A stretch of DNA of 64,000 bases from Gimesia aquarii (GCF_007748175.1 NZ_CP037422.1:6650334-6714333); one strand, 5' to 3'; positions 1-11,069 are shown, counted from the first letter of the stretch. Made by a program: numbers and translations. The notes: generated by a model from the letters alone, not told the origin.

Positions 1-1
1 C

Positions 2-1639
2 GAACCACAAAGACAGCTTGCCCAGGCTATAGAGCAGCAGGCACCTTTAGCGGCCAGTAAACCTGATACGAATGAACCACAAAATCAATCAGCTGCCCAG
101 GATGTAAAAAACAAAGATTCTGAAAATCAACCTCAAACGGCTTCTACCCCTGGAAATGAAACCGCTAAAGGGCCTGAGATCCAAACGGCAGCAGCTGGCC
201 CTGGAGATTCTGAACCGGTGAAAACAGCCCAAGCAACCGAACCCCAAATGAGTCCCACGAATACTCCTGCGGCTCAGAATCTGTCAGAATCTGTTCTGGA
301 TTTACAAAAACAACAACAAGATTTAGCCGCAGCAGCAACAAATTTTGTGTTGGAAGCAGCACAAGAATTTGGTCCCCAATCGGAACCGACTCGCAAAGCG
401 ACTCAATTAGCCGAAGAGTCAATCAAGGCACAAAAAGAGGCAAACGCCGGTCGCTTACATGAAGCCAGCCAGGCTGCCAATCGTGCCGCCAAAATCGCCG
501 AAGAAATCATGAGTGCACACGAGGCGCAAAATAAAGACCAGACAGAACGAGACGCTTTTAAAGAGCAAACTGAGAAACTTGTGAATATGCAGCAAGAGCT
601 CGCAGGAAAACTGGAAGAAGCTTCCACATCAGAAGCTTTGCGTCAGGAGGCACTTAAAAATTCACAGCAAGCCTTGGCACAACAAACAAAAGCATTGTCG
701 CAACAACTGGCAGAAACTTCACAAAAGCTAAACACGAATCCGATTGGATTGAAAAAAGAGGGAAAACAAGCGGAACGCACCCAAGAGAAAACTGCAAAAG
801 CCGAACAGCAAATGCAGAAAGCAGTGGAAGACCTTTCGAAAGAAGACCTCAAACGCGCGTCTCAACAAGCACAACAAGCAGCCAGAACACTGCAAGAAGC
901 GGCACAACAGGCTCAAAAATCAAGACCACAGCGTCAGGCAGAGACTCCCGTTCCTGAAAAAGTCGGTAATCAGGTTACTGATGCCGCGATGCAACTACGT
1001 AACGCACAAAAACAACTTGAACAAACCCCTGAGTTTAAAGCTGGTGACCAAACTCTGGCTCAAAAGAGCCAGGCGAAATCCGGAGAATCGAACTCAAAAT
1101 CAAATCAAACTCAGTCATCACAACAAGAAGACTCTCAAGCCAGAGAGCAAAACAAATTAGAGGATACAAAGCGCGGGAAAGACGCACAATCCTCGAAAGA
1201 ACAGGTCGCCCAGAATTCAAAAAGTCAGAGTCAACAATCGAAATCCGGAAAACCTTCTCAATCCTCTTCATCTAAAAAAGCAGCAGAAGCGCTGAAACGT
1301 GCAGCAGAGTCGCTTTCACAGGCAGCGACAGAACTGAAATCAAAAGCTCAACAAGGCTCGAATCCCGGAAAAGGACAGGAATCACAGACCGCATCCAAAA
1401 ATATGGCTTCTGGAAAGGGGCAAGGCCAAAGTGAAGGCGGGGGTGCCATAAACAGTGTCGACTTTTCACAACTCAAAACAAAGTTAAAAGCGATGTCCAG
1501 TCGGAACTGGGGAGAACTACCGGGTAATCTGGATACGGAAATTTTGCAAGGCTCGCGAAGCAAAACAGATCCGGAGTACGCGCGTTTGATCAAACACTAT
1601 TTTGAAGCAATTGCCAAATCGAAATCTGATAACAACTAA
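2..1639 (+). CDS. Ala/Gln/Lys-rich coiled-coil protein, 5' end outside window
   Basis: The reading frame is open from base 2, so this is the C-terminal part of a longer protein (at least 545 residues visible). An in-frame GTG at 218 is not a convincing start because the same low-complexity composition continues upstream. The visible part is almost entirely Ala, Gln, Lys, Glu and Ser, with heptad-like helical stretches (roughly 300-1000 nt), then a Ser/Lys/Gln-rich linker. The last 45 residues differ: a compact segment beginning NWGELPG and ending with YARLIKHYFEAIAKS. From memory, this type of tail closes large planctomycete coiled-coil membrane proteins of the DUF4175-like kind; that assignment is inference. 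It is followed after 36 bp by the prenyltransferase-repeat gene on the same strand, so the two may be co-transcribed. Confidence 0.75.
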   Translation, partial: EPQRQLAQAIEQQAPLAASKPDTNEPQNQSAAQDVKNKDSENQPQTASTPGNETAKGPEIQTAAAGPGDSEPVKTAQATEPQMSPTNTPAAQNLSESVLDLQKQQQDLAAAATNFVLEAAQEFGPQSEPTRKATQLAEESIKAQKEANAGRLHEASQAANRAAKIAEEIMSAHEAQNKDQTERDAFKEQTEKLVNMQQELAGKLEEASTSEALRQEALKNSQQALAQQTKALSQQLAETSQKLNTNPIGLKKEGKQAERTQEKTAKAEQQMQKAVEDLSKEDLKRASQQAQQAARTLQEAAQQAQKSRPQRQAETPVPEKVGNQVTDAAMQLRNAQKQLEQTPEFKAGDQTLAQKSQAKSGESNSKSNQTQSSQQEDSQAREQNKLEDTKRGKDAQSSKEQVAQNSKSQSQQSKSGKPSQSSSSKKAAEALKRAAESLSQAATELKSKAQQGSNPGKGQESQTASKNMASGKGQGQSEGGGAINSVDFSQLKTKLKAMSSRNWGELPGNLDTEILQGSRSKTDPEYARLIKHYFEAIAKSKSDNN

Positions 1640-1675
1640 GCCTTAGATTCAAAGCTCTATAACAGGAAATTTCCT

Positions 1676-2716
1676 ATGATGCGCTGGTTAGTAGTATGCA
1701 TTGTTCTTGTTTTTTCTGTATCTAAGCAAACACATTGCTGGGCCCAAGAACTCGATCAACAAAAAAAACAACTTGATGAAGGTATTCAACGGGCAATTCA
1801 GTTTTTGTCAATCTCACAACAGCCTTCAGGAGCCTGGTCCTTCAATTCCTACGGTGAATCAACGGCTGCGACTTCATTGGCAATCATGGCGTTTATGGCC
1901 GCAGGCTATGTTCCAGAAGAAGGCCCCTACGGCGAGCAGATGAATAAAGGCATCGACTGGGTCCTGTCTCATCAGGCAGCGAACGGCCTGGTCGTACATC
2001 ATAAAAGTCACGGCCCGATGTACAGCCACGGCATCAGCACACTGATGCTGGCAGAAGTAGCGGGAATGCTGAAAGGAGAACGAGAGAAAAAATGCCGTCA
2101 GGTATTGGAACGCGCCGTGAAAGTGATCATCTCTGCGCAGGATGTTGCTAAAGATAAAAGGAACGCGGGTGGCTGGCGTTATTCTCAAACGAGTAAAGAT
2201 AGCGACCTGAGTGTCACAGGGTGGCAACTATTAGCACTACGTGCCGCAAAGAATATTGGATGTGATATTTCTGCAGACCATATCGACCGGGCAGTCGCCT
2301 ATGTGCGTCATTGTCGGGGACGAAATAATGTTGGCTTTGCATACCAACCCGGCGGAGCTCCCAGCGCAACAAGAACGGGTACAGGAATTCTCGCTCTGGA
2401 AATCTGTGGAAAACACCATACGAGAGACGCGCTGGAAGCAGGCGATTACCTGGTTCAGCACCCTTTGAAACCCGATGAATTTTATTACTACTATGGAGCC
2501 TATTACTGCAGTGTGGGCATGTTTAAAATGGGGGGAGAGTACTGGAAAAAGACACGAGCAGCAATTATTCCGCAATTACTGGAAATGCAGAAACATGATG
2601 GAAGCTGGCTCGCTACGAAAGGCAGTGAAAAGGGAGCGGGTAAAGTTTATTCCACTTCTCTCGCGGTCCTGGCTCTCGCCGTCGAATATCAGTACCTGCC
2701 GATCTACCAACGTTGA
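1676..2716 (+). CDS. Secreted prenyltransferase/squalene-cyclase repeat protein
   Basis: A 346-residue protein with a signal peptide (hydrophobic residues 3-16, probable cleavage near residue 23). The mature part consists of alpha-alpha barrel repeats of the prenyltransferase and squalene oxidase type: short blocks with Gly-x-Trp (SGAWSF near residue 44, GGWRYS near 164, DGSWLA near 309) and Ala/Leu-rich helices between. The fold is shared by terpene cyclases and complement-like proteins, but the DxDD or DCTA catalytic motifs of true cyclases are not seen, so a binding or structural role outside the cytoplasm is more likely than cyclisation. AGGAAA lies about 8 bases before the ATG. It follows the coiled-coil gene closely, a combination I associate with planctomycete genomes. 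Confidence 0.8.
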   Translation: MMRWLVVCIVLVFSVSKQTHCWAQELDQQKKQLDEGIQRAIQFLSISQQPSGAWSFNSYGESTAATSLAIMAFMAAGYVPEEGPYGEQMNKGIDWVLSHQAANGLVVHHKSHGPMYSHGISTLMLAEVAGMLKGEREKKCRQVLERAVKVIISAQDVAKDKRNAGGWRYSQTSKDSDLSVTGWQLLALRAAKNIGCDISADHIDRAVAYVRHCRGRNNVGFAYQPGGAPSATRTGTGILALEICGKHHTRDALEAGDYLVQHPLKPDEFYYYYGAYYCSVGMFKMGGEYWKKTRAAIIPQLLEMQKHDGSWLATKGSEKGAGKVYSTSLAVLALAVEYQYLPIYQR

Positions 2717-2989
2717 ATTGAGCCTGATTCTCATGCCTGAAACACTTAACCTGTTTTGGTTCAAACGTAGATCGAGTGATGTCACTCAGCCTAAAAGCGA
2801 TGAAAACTGCCCTCTTTCTAAAACCAGTATCTTCTGCTCTCTGGCATCTGTTTGATATTATTAGAGTTAGCGTATTCTATCAAATCCGACTGGCTTCGAA
2901 TTGACCTTGGAGAACCAGCGGATTACTCTTAGAATTCGTTTCCGAAATTTTCCAGATCCCCCAAATATTAACACACTTGGATACTGACT

Positions 2990-4285
<1,296 letters not shown>

Positions 4286-4332
4286 AAGTCTCTTTAAAGA
4301 TGATCAGGAAGATCGTCAAGAGATCACTTTTG

Positions 4333-4355
4333 GATCAGCACGTCTGATCTTGTTT
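4333..4355 (+). terminator. Possible weak terminator or attenuator after larC
   Basis: GATCAG and CTGATC (4333-4338 and 4344-4349) form a perfect 6-bp stem with a 5-base loop, followed by TTGTTT. It lies 48 bp after larC and just before the ribosome binding site of the next gene, so it may be an attenuator rather than a full stop. Confidence 0.4.
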
Positions 4356-4380
4356 GGAAGTAAAGGATGACTTACCAATC

Positions 4381-4914
4381 ATGTTTAATTTAAGTGACCC
4401 CAATGTCATACTGACAGGTATATTATTGATTGCAATTGCATGGTCATTAAAGAAGAATTTTCGCATGCAAAAGCGCGTACGCGATCGTGATCCGTTACAA
4501 GAAGCAAAACACGAAATTGCCCGAACCGAACAAAAACAAGTCAACCGGCTCAATCAACTTGAAGTCAAGCTCTTTGATTACGGTCGAGAAGTAGAAGCGC
4601 GTTCCGATGACCGCCTGCGAGTCCTTGATGAGTTATTGCAGGATGCAGACCGAGAGATTAATCGACTACGTCAGCAACTGGCTCTCACCCAACAGAATTC
4701 CAGCGAACCTACTAATCAACCGGGACCAGATATTTCAATGTATGAGAGCTCTCGAAAAATCAGTGCATCACTTGAACAGAGATCAATGATTGTTTTCCTC
4801 AGCCAGGCAGGATTTTCAGTACAGGAAATCAGTAACTGTTTTCAACACAGTGTGTCTGAAATAGAAACCATCCTGACTGAAGAAAATGAACAACACAATA
4901 CAGATGTTGCATGA
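4381..4914 (+). CDS. Small membrane-anchored coiled-coil protein with C-terminal HTH-like segment
   Basis: A 177-residue protein if read from ATG 4381; a TTG at 4354 in the same frame is less likely. AAAGGA lies 13 bases before the ATG. Residues 7-24 form one transmembrane helix, followed by a basic stretch and a coiled coil (about residues 40-105) rich in Glu, Arg and Gln. The last third contains FLSQAGFSVQEISNCFQHSV, which resembles the helix-turn-helix segment at the end of DUF6115/YlxL-type proteins. The likely topology is an N-terminal anchor with a cytoplasmic coiled coil. The function is unknown. It follows larC by 95 bp on the same strand. Confidence 0.65.
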   Translation: MFNLSDPNVILTGILLIAIAWSLKKNFRMQKRVRDRDPLQEAKHEIARTEQKQVNRLNQLEVKLFDYGREVEARSDDRLRVLDELLQDADREINRLRQQLALTQQNSSEPTNQPGPDISMYESSRKISASLEQRSMIVFLSQAGFSVQEISNCFQHSVSEIETILTEENEQHNTDVA

Positions 4915-4944
4915 GTCGCTATTGACTCAAATTTTGAATTCTGG

Positions 4945-6123
4945 TCACGCTGTTACTAATTCCTGAACCGGTGCTGCTTCTATCAGTTTGATTTCCTGAT
5001 CATCCGTTTGGGCAAGCAGGCTCTCAGGATTTAAACCCAAATGACGATAAATCGTTGCCGTCAATTCAGACGCATGAACGGGACGATCTACGGGAGCACT
5101 GCCCCGCGCATCACTTGCCCCCACAACCTGCCCTCCAGGTGTGCCGCCGCCGGCAATCAATGCCGACCATACATGAGGCCAATGATCCCGACCGCCATAA
5201 GCATTGAGTTGTGGGGTGCGGCCAAACTCTCCTGTCGTAACCACAAGCGTATCATCAAGCAATCCTTTTGAAGAGAGATCATCAAGTAATGTTGATAATG
5301 CTTTATCAAAGGCGGGCCCCAGTGAATCCCGATAATCATAAACTTTTCCGGATGTTCCCGCTCCTGTGCCATGACAGTCCCAGGACAATTGCTGATGTAG
5401 ATTATCAAACAAATTGACAATCACACACCGCGTCCCCCGTTCGACTAGCTGCCGAGCCTGAAGTAGTAACCTGCCGAATCGCTGTTTTCCGTATTGTTGC
5501 TGGATCGCCATCGATTCTCCGGCGACTTCAATCTCATGTTCGCTCGTAGCCGATAATTCTCCCATTGATGTTGCAGGCTCGAATTCTTCGCCTAAAAATG
5601 TTGCCTGCTGTCCACGATAGGTATTCACTCCTAATGAGCCGATCAAGCGTGGTAAAACAACAAAGGGAGGTGCATCACCACGTGGCCCCCATTGCCTGGA
5701 TACGACTGAACCAAAACAAGGATAATTGATTGCTCCTCGCGACAATCTTCCTGTCTGAATGAGTTGATGCCCCGTCTCGTGAATGGGAGCAGCTTCGTGA
5801 TACATTGATCTTATTATCGAGAACTGTCCAGCTCGCTGGGCCAATTGAGGAAAGCACTCGCTAAGAAAAACACCAGGAACAGACGTCGAAATTGCTTTTA
5901 GTGGACCACGAATTTCAGAAGGCGCTTCAGGCTTAGGGTCAAATGTTTCCAGTTGGCTGGCGCCACCTGTCATCATGATCAAGATACAGTTTTTCTGTGA
6001 ACGATCTCTTTTCGAAGCTGATAAGGCAGCTCGCTCAGACATTGACAATCCGGCGAAGCTCAGGCTTCCGACACGCAGGAAATCTCGCCGCGATACCTCG
6101 GAGTGATTTTGCTTGGAACGCAT
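4945..6123 (-). CDS. DUF1501 protein, Tat-exported
   Basis: A 392-residue DUF1501 family protein, related in fold to alkaline phosphatase and sulfatase enzymes and greatly expanded in Planctomycetes. The twin-arginine signal is visible at residues 11-16 (SRRDFL) followed by a short hydrophobic segment (VGSLSFAGLSM). Family landmarks follow: MMTGGASQLETFDPKP near residue 50, a central NLFDNLHQQLSWDCHG segment, and TTGEFGRTP with GGRDHWPH near residues 293-310. These contain the conserved Asp and His residues expected to bind metal. Many planctomycete homologues are paired with a DUF1553/PSD1 cytochrome protein; no such partner is adjacent here. It is a single gene, convergent with the upstream coiled-coil gene. 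Confidence 0.9.
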   Translation of the reverse strand: MRSKQNHSEVSRRDFLRVGSLSFAGLSMSERAALSASKRDRSQKNCILIMMTGGASQLETFDPKPEAPSEIRGPLKAISTSVPGVFLSECFPQLAQRAGQFSIIRSMYHEAAPIHETGHQLIQTGRLSRGAINYPCFGSVVSRQWGPRGDAPPFVVLPRLIGSLGVNTYRGQQATFLGEEFEPATSMGELSATSEHEIEVAGESMAIQQQYGKQRFGRLLLQARQLVERGTRCVIVNLFDNLHQQLSWDCHGTGAGTSGKVYDYRDSLGPAFDKALSTLLDDLSSKGLLDDTLVVTTGEFGRTPQLNAYGGRDHWPHVWSALIAGGGTPGGQVVGASDARGSAPVDRPVHASELTATIYRHLGLNPESLLAQTDDQEIKLIEAAPVQELVTA

Positions 6124-6263
6124 AAAAGACAGTTCTCACTACTTTATGGATTACATTGTTTTATTTCGGGATGGTAACATTATAACAAGGTTCGACTATT
6201 GGCGAAGATTTCCTCTAGTAGAATTCAATATGTTTCGAGATCTTAGAAATCTATATCTAATGT

Positions 6264-7295
6264 TCATGCAATGTTTCTCAACTGAGTATAAGCACCACGG
6301 TTTAAAGGCTTTACAATTTTAATCGAACAAAATTCTCCGTAACCATTTTCAAATAATATACTTGAAACATATTCAGCGTGTGTAGAATCCCGGCAAACGA
6401 CCGATAAAGTCGGCCCCCAGGAGGTCTGGGTCATTCCCAGAATTTCTTTTAAACTCAGTAAATTTTCTAGCTCGGCCATCCGGGGATGAGCAAAGATTCC
6501 CCCTTGAGCAGGCTGAAAAAACTCACCTACAGCGTGTCCATACTCTGTCAAACCCGCACTAAAACCTTCAAAGTCCTGTACCCTTATTGACGGAATAAGC
6601 TGCATCAGAATAAGGCGACAAAGCTTGTCGGTAAGAGAAACAGGCATAGAGCCTAACTTCTGAATGGCTTTCGCTTCTATGTTACCGGAAATGCCTGCCC
6701 GATCAGTGGGTGTGATCAATAAAACTTTCCAGTCTACGGGAAAATCAACCCGCAGAACCAAGGGACTGATTTCACTTGAATCGTTTTTGCCTCCTTCTAC
6801 GATAAATCCACCCGATTCAAAACCATGTATCCCGAGGGCAGAGCGTGCCCCACGTTGAACGCACTGTGCCAACTCCATAGAAGAAAACTGATCTTTTTCA
6901 TTTAACATCAAAATGGCGCGCGCGACTGCCAAACTCAATTGAGTTCCCGAACCAAAACCACAATGTTGTGGAATTTCAGATTGTACTTCTACAGAATAAT
7001 AACACTCACGTGACGCACCAGTCAGATTTCGGCGAGTCATGTTGATCACATTTTCAATTTTTGAAATGTAATTCTCACTACAAACAATATGATCTTTTTC
7101 TTCAGCTGATTTTTTTACTGAGAGAGTCAATCGTGGCTCATCGACCATTAAACCAATGCCACCAAATTCCCGGCCTGCTAACGGGGCAATTGACAGCAAT
7201 CCCCAATGTAATCGGCTTCCCGTGGTTACGATGACTTCGCGTGACATGACAGATAAGTGCTTCTGAGAGTTGTTGAGTTTTTGGTTCACGATCAT
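6264..7295 (-). CDS. Beta-RFAP synthase-like GHMP-fold protein (H4MPT biosynthesis)
   Basis: A 343-residue member of the GHMP kinase superfamily, closest to beta-ribofuranosylaminobenzene 5'-phosphate synthase, which makes the first committed intermediate of methanopterin from p-hydroxybenzoate or p-aminobenzoate and PRPP. The Gly/Ser-rich phosphate loop is at residues 111-118 (HCGFGSGT), with an N-terminal SRLHWGLLS segment and a C-terminal GMTQTSWGPT loop. The ATG at 7295 abuts the stop codon of the DUF447 gene, so the two are translationally coupled; an internal ATG at 7247 is an alternative start. The assignment fits the fae and mtd-type genes found 5-6 kb away. Confidence 0.85.
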   Translation of the reverse strand: MIVNQKLNNSQKHLSVMSREVIVTTGSRLHWGLLSIAPLAGREFGGIGLMVDEPRLTLSVKKSAEEKDHIVCSENYISKIENVINMTRRNLTGASRECYYSVEVQSEIPQHCGFGSGTQLSLAVARAILMLNEKDQFSSMELAQCVQRGARSALGIHGFESGGFIVEGGKNDSSEISPLVLRVDFPVDWKVLLITPTDRAGISGNIEAKAIQKLGSMPVSLTDKLCRLILMQLIPSIRVQDFEGFSAGLTEYGHAVGEFFQPAQGGIFAHPRMAELENLLSLKEILGMTQTSWGPTLSVVCRDSTHAEYVSSILFENGYGEFCSIKIVKPLNRGAYTQLRNIA

Positions 7296-7859
7296 CTAAG
7301 CATACGCTTTGGAAATATACTCTTCCAGTAAGTTGAAAGCCGTGTGTTCTTCCGGACCGGCAGTTTTTTTCACAATCTCTGCCAAAGCACGATACTGTGT
7401 CTGCAAATCATGTTTCTCTATTATATGAATGCGTGTTGCCAGAATCGCTGCTTCCAGCACAGCATGCTTAGCCCGGTTAAGGCCAAAATAATCCCGAATT
7501 CTACCATGATGGACTACTGAAGCCTGCATCACAGTGCGATCGGCAGATTCATCAATCGTATCGATTTGAAATTCATACCAGCGACAAGCTGAGGAGATCA
7601 CATCACCTTCAATTTGCTCCGCAGGAAATGTGTTTGGGGGCTCATCCAACTGACTGATAGCCGCTTTTGCCAGCAATAACACATCATCAACAACGTGGAA
7701 TACTCCGCAACGGGTCTCCTTCAGATTATGGAAGGTTCGAGACGTCTGAAATGGTCGTAACACAAACTGGCTCATCTCAGGATTGACCAGTGGTCCCATC
7801 GGGGCAATATTCAATTCTCCCTGTCGATTTCTACTGCTGACAATGCCTTCCAAAATCAT
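7296..7859 (-). CDS. DUF447 family protein of the H4MPT-linked C1 cluster
   Basis: A 187-residue protein starting at ATG 7859 (MILEGIVSSR), which is where family members begin; a TTG at 7898 would add 13 residues without support. DUF447 proteins have a flavin-reductase-like split-barrel look (NIAPMGPLV near residue 16) and are found in archaea and in H4MPT-using bacteria, usually next to methanopterin genes. The biochemical role is not established. The stop codon is directly followed by the start codon of the beta-RFAP synthase-like gene, so they form one operon. Upstream of the start lies a short purine run (AGAG). Confidence in family is good and in function low. Confidence 0.82.
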   Translation of the reverse strand: MILEGIVSSRNRQGELNIAPMGPLVNPEMSQFVLRPFQTSRTFHNLKETRCGVFHVVDDVLLLAKAAISQLDEPPNTFPAEQIEGDVISSACRWYEFQIDTIDESADRTVMQASVVHHGRIRDYFGLNRAKHAVLEAAILATRIHIIEKHDLQTQYRALAEIVKKTAGPEEHTAFNLLEEYISKAYA

Positions 7860-8008
7860 CTGAGCTGCTCTCTGAACGAACAATCTGCCACATAACAATC
7901 CACTATCATAGCCCAGAAGAAAGCCCGATGAAACTGGTGGCGACGTAGAAATTCCGTCCTGTCAGCAGTTATATTCACACAAAAGCGTTGTCGGGAAACA
8001 TTGATCAA

Positions 8009-10708
8009 TTAACGGGTGAACCCAACATAGAAGCTGAAGACCTGTGTTTCGTCGAATGTCTCTTTTGCCAATGGAACAGCAAAATCCAAAGCTACTGGAA
8101 CAGGTCCCATTGCAGGAACTGTTAAACGAAGACCGGCACCAACAGAAACACGGAACTGATCGAGAGAAACACTTTCTTCAACGGTACCAAAATCACTGAA
8201 GAACACCATTTGGATCATCTCATCGGCAGTAATCGGAACCATATACTGTGCACTACCCAGAAAGCTCCATCGACCACCTACGGCAATTCCATTTTCCCGC
8301 GGTGTGACTCCACGGAATTCAAAACCACGGAAGGTCTGGAAACCACCGGCATAGTATCGTTCAAATACGGGAGTATCTGAATCGGTCCAACCCAGCGAGG
8401 CACTGATAGAGAGGATATGACGTCCGCCACCATCGGGGCGACTGAAAAGAGTAAAATATTGACTGGCATTGGTTTCCAGTCGGCTATAATCAAAATCTCC
8501 CACAGCTTGCTCGACTGCAGCTTCGAAAATATGTCCTTCTGCCGGTAGAAACGCTGCATCACGTGTATCATGTGTGGCGGCAATTCGAAATGTATTCAGC
8601 AAATTATTACCGACAGACTGTTGAACAATGGGAGGTGTCGGTGTGCGCGGGTTTCGCAGGTCGACATTTTCCAGTCGGAACTGTCCGTTAATTGACCACT
8701 CTTGAGTCAATTGACGCCCCAGAGTCAAACGTGTACCTACGCGTTCTTCATCCCAATCCTCATAGAATCGTGTGAAGTAAAAACCACTGACTCCCAAACT
8801 GAAATTAGTATCCAGGAAATAAGGATCGGTCCAGTTGAGTAAATATCGGCTGACCTGATCACCGGGAACTGCTTCCGCACGGAAACGTTGCCCGCCACCA
8901 CGCCAAGCAGTACCGTCCAGCAGATCTTCCATGCTACGGGGAGGTCTTAGAATATCAAAGTTTTCTTCCTGCAGAACGATCGAACCAACAACCCCCGCAT
9001 CACTATTGACGCCGACTCCAAACATCAAACGCCCAGTACGGCTTTCGGAAGCATAAACATCCAAATCCACCCAACCCGGTTGTTGCTGGGGAAATTCGGT
9101 TCCCATTGGATCGCCAAGTGGGCTGTTGCCAAATAAAGGATTCAGAGGTTCTGGAATGCCATTATCGTAATTTTGTCCGCGAAATATTTTGTTTTGTCCA
9201 CGTAATATTTTCTGGGTTCGATTTTGTTCGTTTAAAATACCGTCATCGTAAATTTGCCCACGTTCATAATTTTGGTCGAGTTCGTTATATCGGGTACGTT
9301 TTATATTTTGGTCACGTTCATTATTTTGACCTCGCAAAACATCGTTTTTGCGACTGTTAATCACTTCGCGTTGCGGATCGACTTTTGTTATGTTAATCCG
9401 TGGTCCATTTTGACCTTTTTCAAAAACCTGTCCCCCTTCGATACGACGCTTACTCTTCTGAATCAAACGTTGATTTGCCAGATCACCGGGAGCAACAAGC
9501 AATGGATTCGTTAAAACTGAACTCTTGGTGCGCGGATTGTCTCCTGCAATATGCGGTGTAATACGACGAATACGGTACGGTTTGTCTTCGTTGATCTGAT
9601 AGACCAAATCGACTTGGCCTGGTGCTTCCAAAAATCGGGGAACCGGATTCACTTTTGCAAATAAATGCCCTATTTCTCCATATCTTGTGGTTAGTTTATC
9701 AACATCCTTTGAAAGAGTACGACTGTTGAAAAACTCTCCCGAGACTAATTTAAAATCGTCGCGAATTTCTTCTTCCGAGAAAATCCGATTTCCCTGAATC
9801 AGGATTTCACGAATTTTGTAGCGTTTACCCTCGTTAATCGTATATTCAATTTGAACGCGAGAACGATCTTTGTTATAGCCTACCTTTTCCTTAATTTTCA
9901 CATCGAAAAAACCCAGACCGTTGTAGTATTGCTTCAGAGAGACTAGATCATCTTCGACTGTGGAAGGATCATATTTTCCTCCCAAAATACTCAGACCAAG
10001 AGGCGCTTTTTTGGTCTGCAGTTTTGTTTTGAGCACACCTGAGCTCACAAATTTGTTACCCCGGAATTTGATTCCTGAAACAACCACCTTGGGGCCTTCT
10101 TTGATCTCGAAAATCACTTCACGATCATCGGCAAGACCTCCTTTGACGAGTGTAATCTCGGCAAAACGATATCCGCGTTCTACATAAAGTTGCTTAATCC
10201 GATGTACTGATTCCTGATTAGCAGAAACATCAAACGGGGAACCGACTTTTAAACCGGTTGTCGCTTCCAGGCGTTTGGTTTTGATTTTCTTATTACCACG
10301 AAATTCGACCTTTTCCACTATAGGACGTTCTTTGACCTTGAAGATCAACACCAAACCCTGTTCCGTTTTTCGATAAACGGGTTCCACGCTGGAAAACCAA
10401 CGGGTCGCAAATAGGAGCCGCATATCTTCAAGCACTTGTGTGCGTGAGGCAGGTCGGCCGCGTTGGCTTTTGGTCTTTTGTAAAATCGAGAGTGCTGGAA
10501 TGGACTCATTTCCTTCCACGCGGATGTCGAAAAGAGGTTCATCCAAGGATATGGCGCTCTTTTTTCCTTCCTGCGCAGAGGCTGATTTCATCACAGGAAA
10601 ATTCCCGTTGATGCAGACTCCGAACAAAATAATCTGTACCAGGATCAGGCTCGATGCCCATCGCAATGCGTTGCCGCATCTGGTGTCAGACAAGACACCT
10701 CTTATCAT
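8009..10708 (-). CDS. bamA: BamA/Omp85 outer-membrane assembly protein with RGQN-rich insertion
   Basis: An 899-residue protein from ATG 10708; a TTG at 10786 would add 26 residues ahead of the signal peptide and is less likely. BamA inserts beta-barrel proteins into the outer membrane. A signal peptide (SSLILVQIILFGVC) is followed by several POTRA domains, recognisable from repeated VxFRGNKK/VSGIKFRGN/EILIQGNR strands. The Omp85 beta-barrel occupies the last 370 residues, with GFQTFRGFEFRGVTPRENG corresponding to the conserved L6 VRGF loop region and a C-terminal strand ending in aromatic-containing YVGFTR. Between POTRA region and barrel is a long insertion full of RGQN, RDQN and RGQI units. 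This indicates a real outer membrane. No bamD, skp or lpxD gene is adjacent. Confidence 0.9.
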   Translation of the reverse strand: MIRGVLSDTRCGNALRWASSLILVQIILFGVCINGNFPVMKSASAQEGKKSAISLDEPLFDIRVEGNESIPALSILQKTKSQRGRPASRTQVLEDMRLLFATRWFSSVEPVYRKTEQGLVLIFKVKERPIVEKVEFRGNKKIKTKRLEATTGLKVGSPFDVSANQESVHRIKQLYVERGYRFAEITLVKGGLADDREVIFEIKEGPKVVVSGIKFRGNKFVSSGVLKTKLQTKKAPLGLSILGGKYDPSTVEDDLVSLKQYYNGLGFFDVKIKEKVGYNKDRSRVQIEYTINEGKRYKIREILIQGNRIFSEEEIRDDFKLVSGEFFNSRTLSKDVDKLTTRYGEIGHLFAKVNPVPRFLEAPGQVDLVYQINEDKPYRIRRITPHIAGDNPRTKSSVLTNPLLVAPGDLANQRLIQKSKRRIEGGQVFEKGQNGPRINITKVDPQREVINSRKNDVLRGQNNERDQNIKRTRYNELDQNYERGQIYDDGILNEQNRTQKILRGQNKIFRGQNYDNGIPEPLNPLFGNSPLGDPMGTEFPQQQPGWVDLDVYASESRTGRLMFGVGVNSDAGVVGSIVLQEENFDILRPPRSMEDLLDGTAWRGGGQRFRAEAVPGDQVSRYLLNWTDPYFLDTNFSLGVSGFYFTRFYEDWDEERVGTRLTLGRQLTQEWSINGQFRLENVDLRNPRTPTPPIVQQSVGNNLLNTFRIAATHDTRDAAFLPAEGHIFEAAVEQAVGDFDYSRLETNASQYFTLFSRPDGGGRHILSISASLGWTDSDTPVFERYYAGGFQTFRGFEFRGVTPRENGIAVGGRWSFLGSAQYMVPITADEMIQMVFFSDFGTVEESVSLDQFRVSVGAGLRLTVPAMGPVPVALDFAVPLAKETFDETQVFSFYVGFTR
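9163..9360 (-). repeat. Imperfect RGQN/RDQN-coding repeat inside bamA
   Basis: Within bamA, degenerate units based on CGxGGxCAAAAT (minus strand) encode RGQN, RDQN, LDQN and RGQI about every 6-13 residues. The segment is strongly hydrophilic and lacks the alternation of beta-barrel strands, so it is an insertion expanded by repeat duplication rather than part of a POTRA domain. Confidence 0.7.
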
Positions 10709-11069
10709 GTCGAATCCAATTGTAATTTTTGCGAGAAAAGATACGAGGTTCACTTCTGTGTGACAGGTTGAAAATCTCTTTTTCAATGGCCCTGTGATCT
10801 CAGGGAGGAAATGAGAAAAGGGAGTGTTAGACAGGAAATGTTCCCTCCGGTTAACAGTGGGTTACGTACAAATAACGGAAATTGAAAACAGCCGCAAGAT
10901 GAGTTTTTCAATGACGATCAGAATTGGTGACATCAATTGAAAAAAGTACTGTTTGTGGCAAAATTACTTGTAAGACTTACAAGTTTTGTTACACGTATCA
11001 TGCGAGATATCAAGACGGGAAAGGCGAAGTGAATTGACTGAATTGATTGACGGTAATTAGATCCATCTG
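10709..11069. other. Non-coding stretch between anti-sigma gene and bamA
   Basis: About 360 bp without a gene. It should hold the bamA promoter, though I see no convincing -35/-10 pair. It holds one clear inverted repeat (10966-10984), listed separately. Confidence 0.6.
10966..10984 (-). terminator. Inverted repeat, possible terminator of the sigma/anti-sigma operon
   Basis: ACTTGTAA and TTACAAGT are perfect 8-bp arms with a 3-base spacer. Read on the minus strand it comes 85 bp after the anti-sigma stop codon and is followed by AATTTTG. The stem is A+T-rich, so it could equally be an operator for bamA. Confidence 0.4.
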
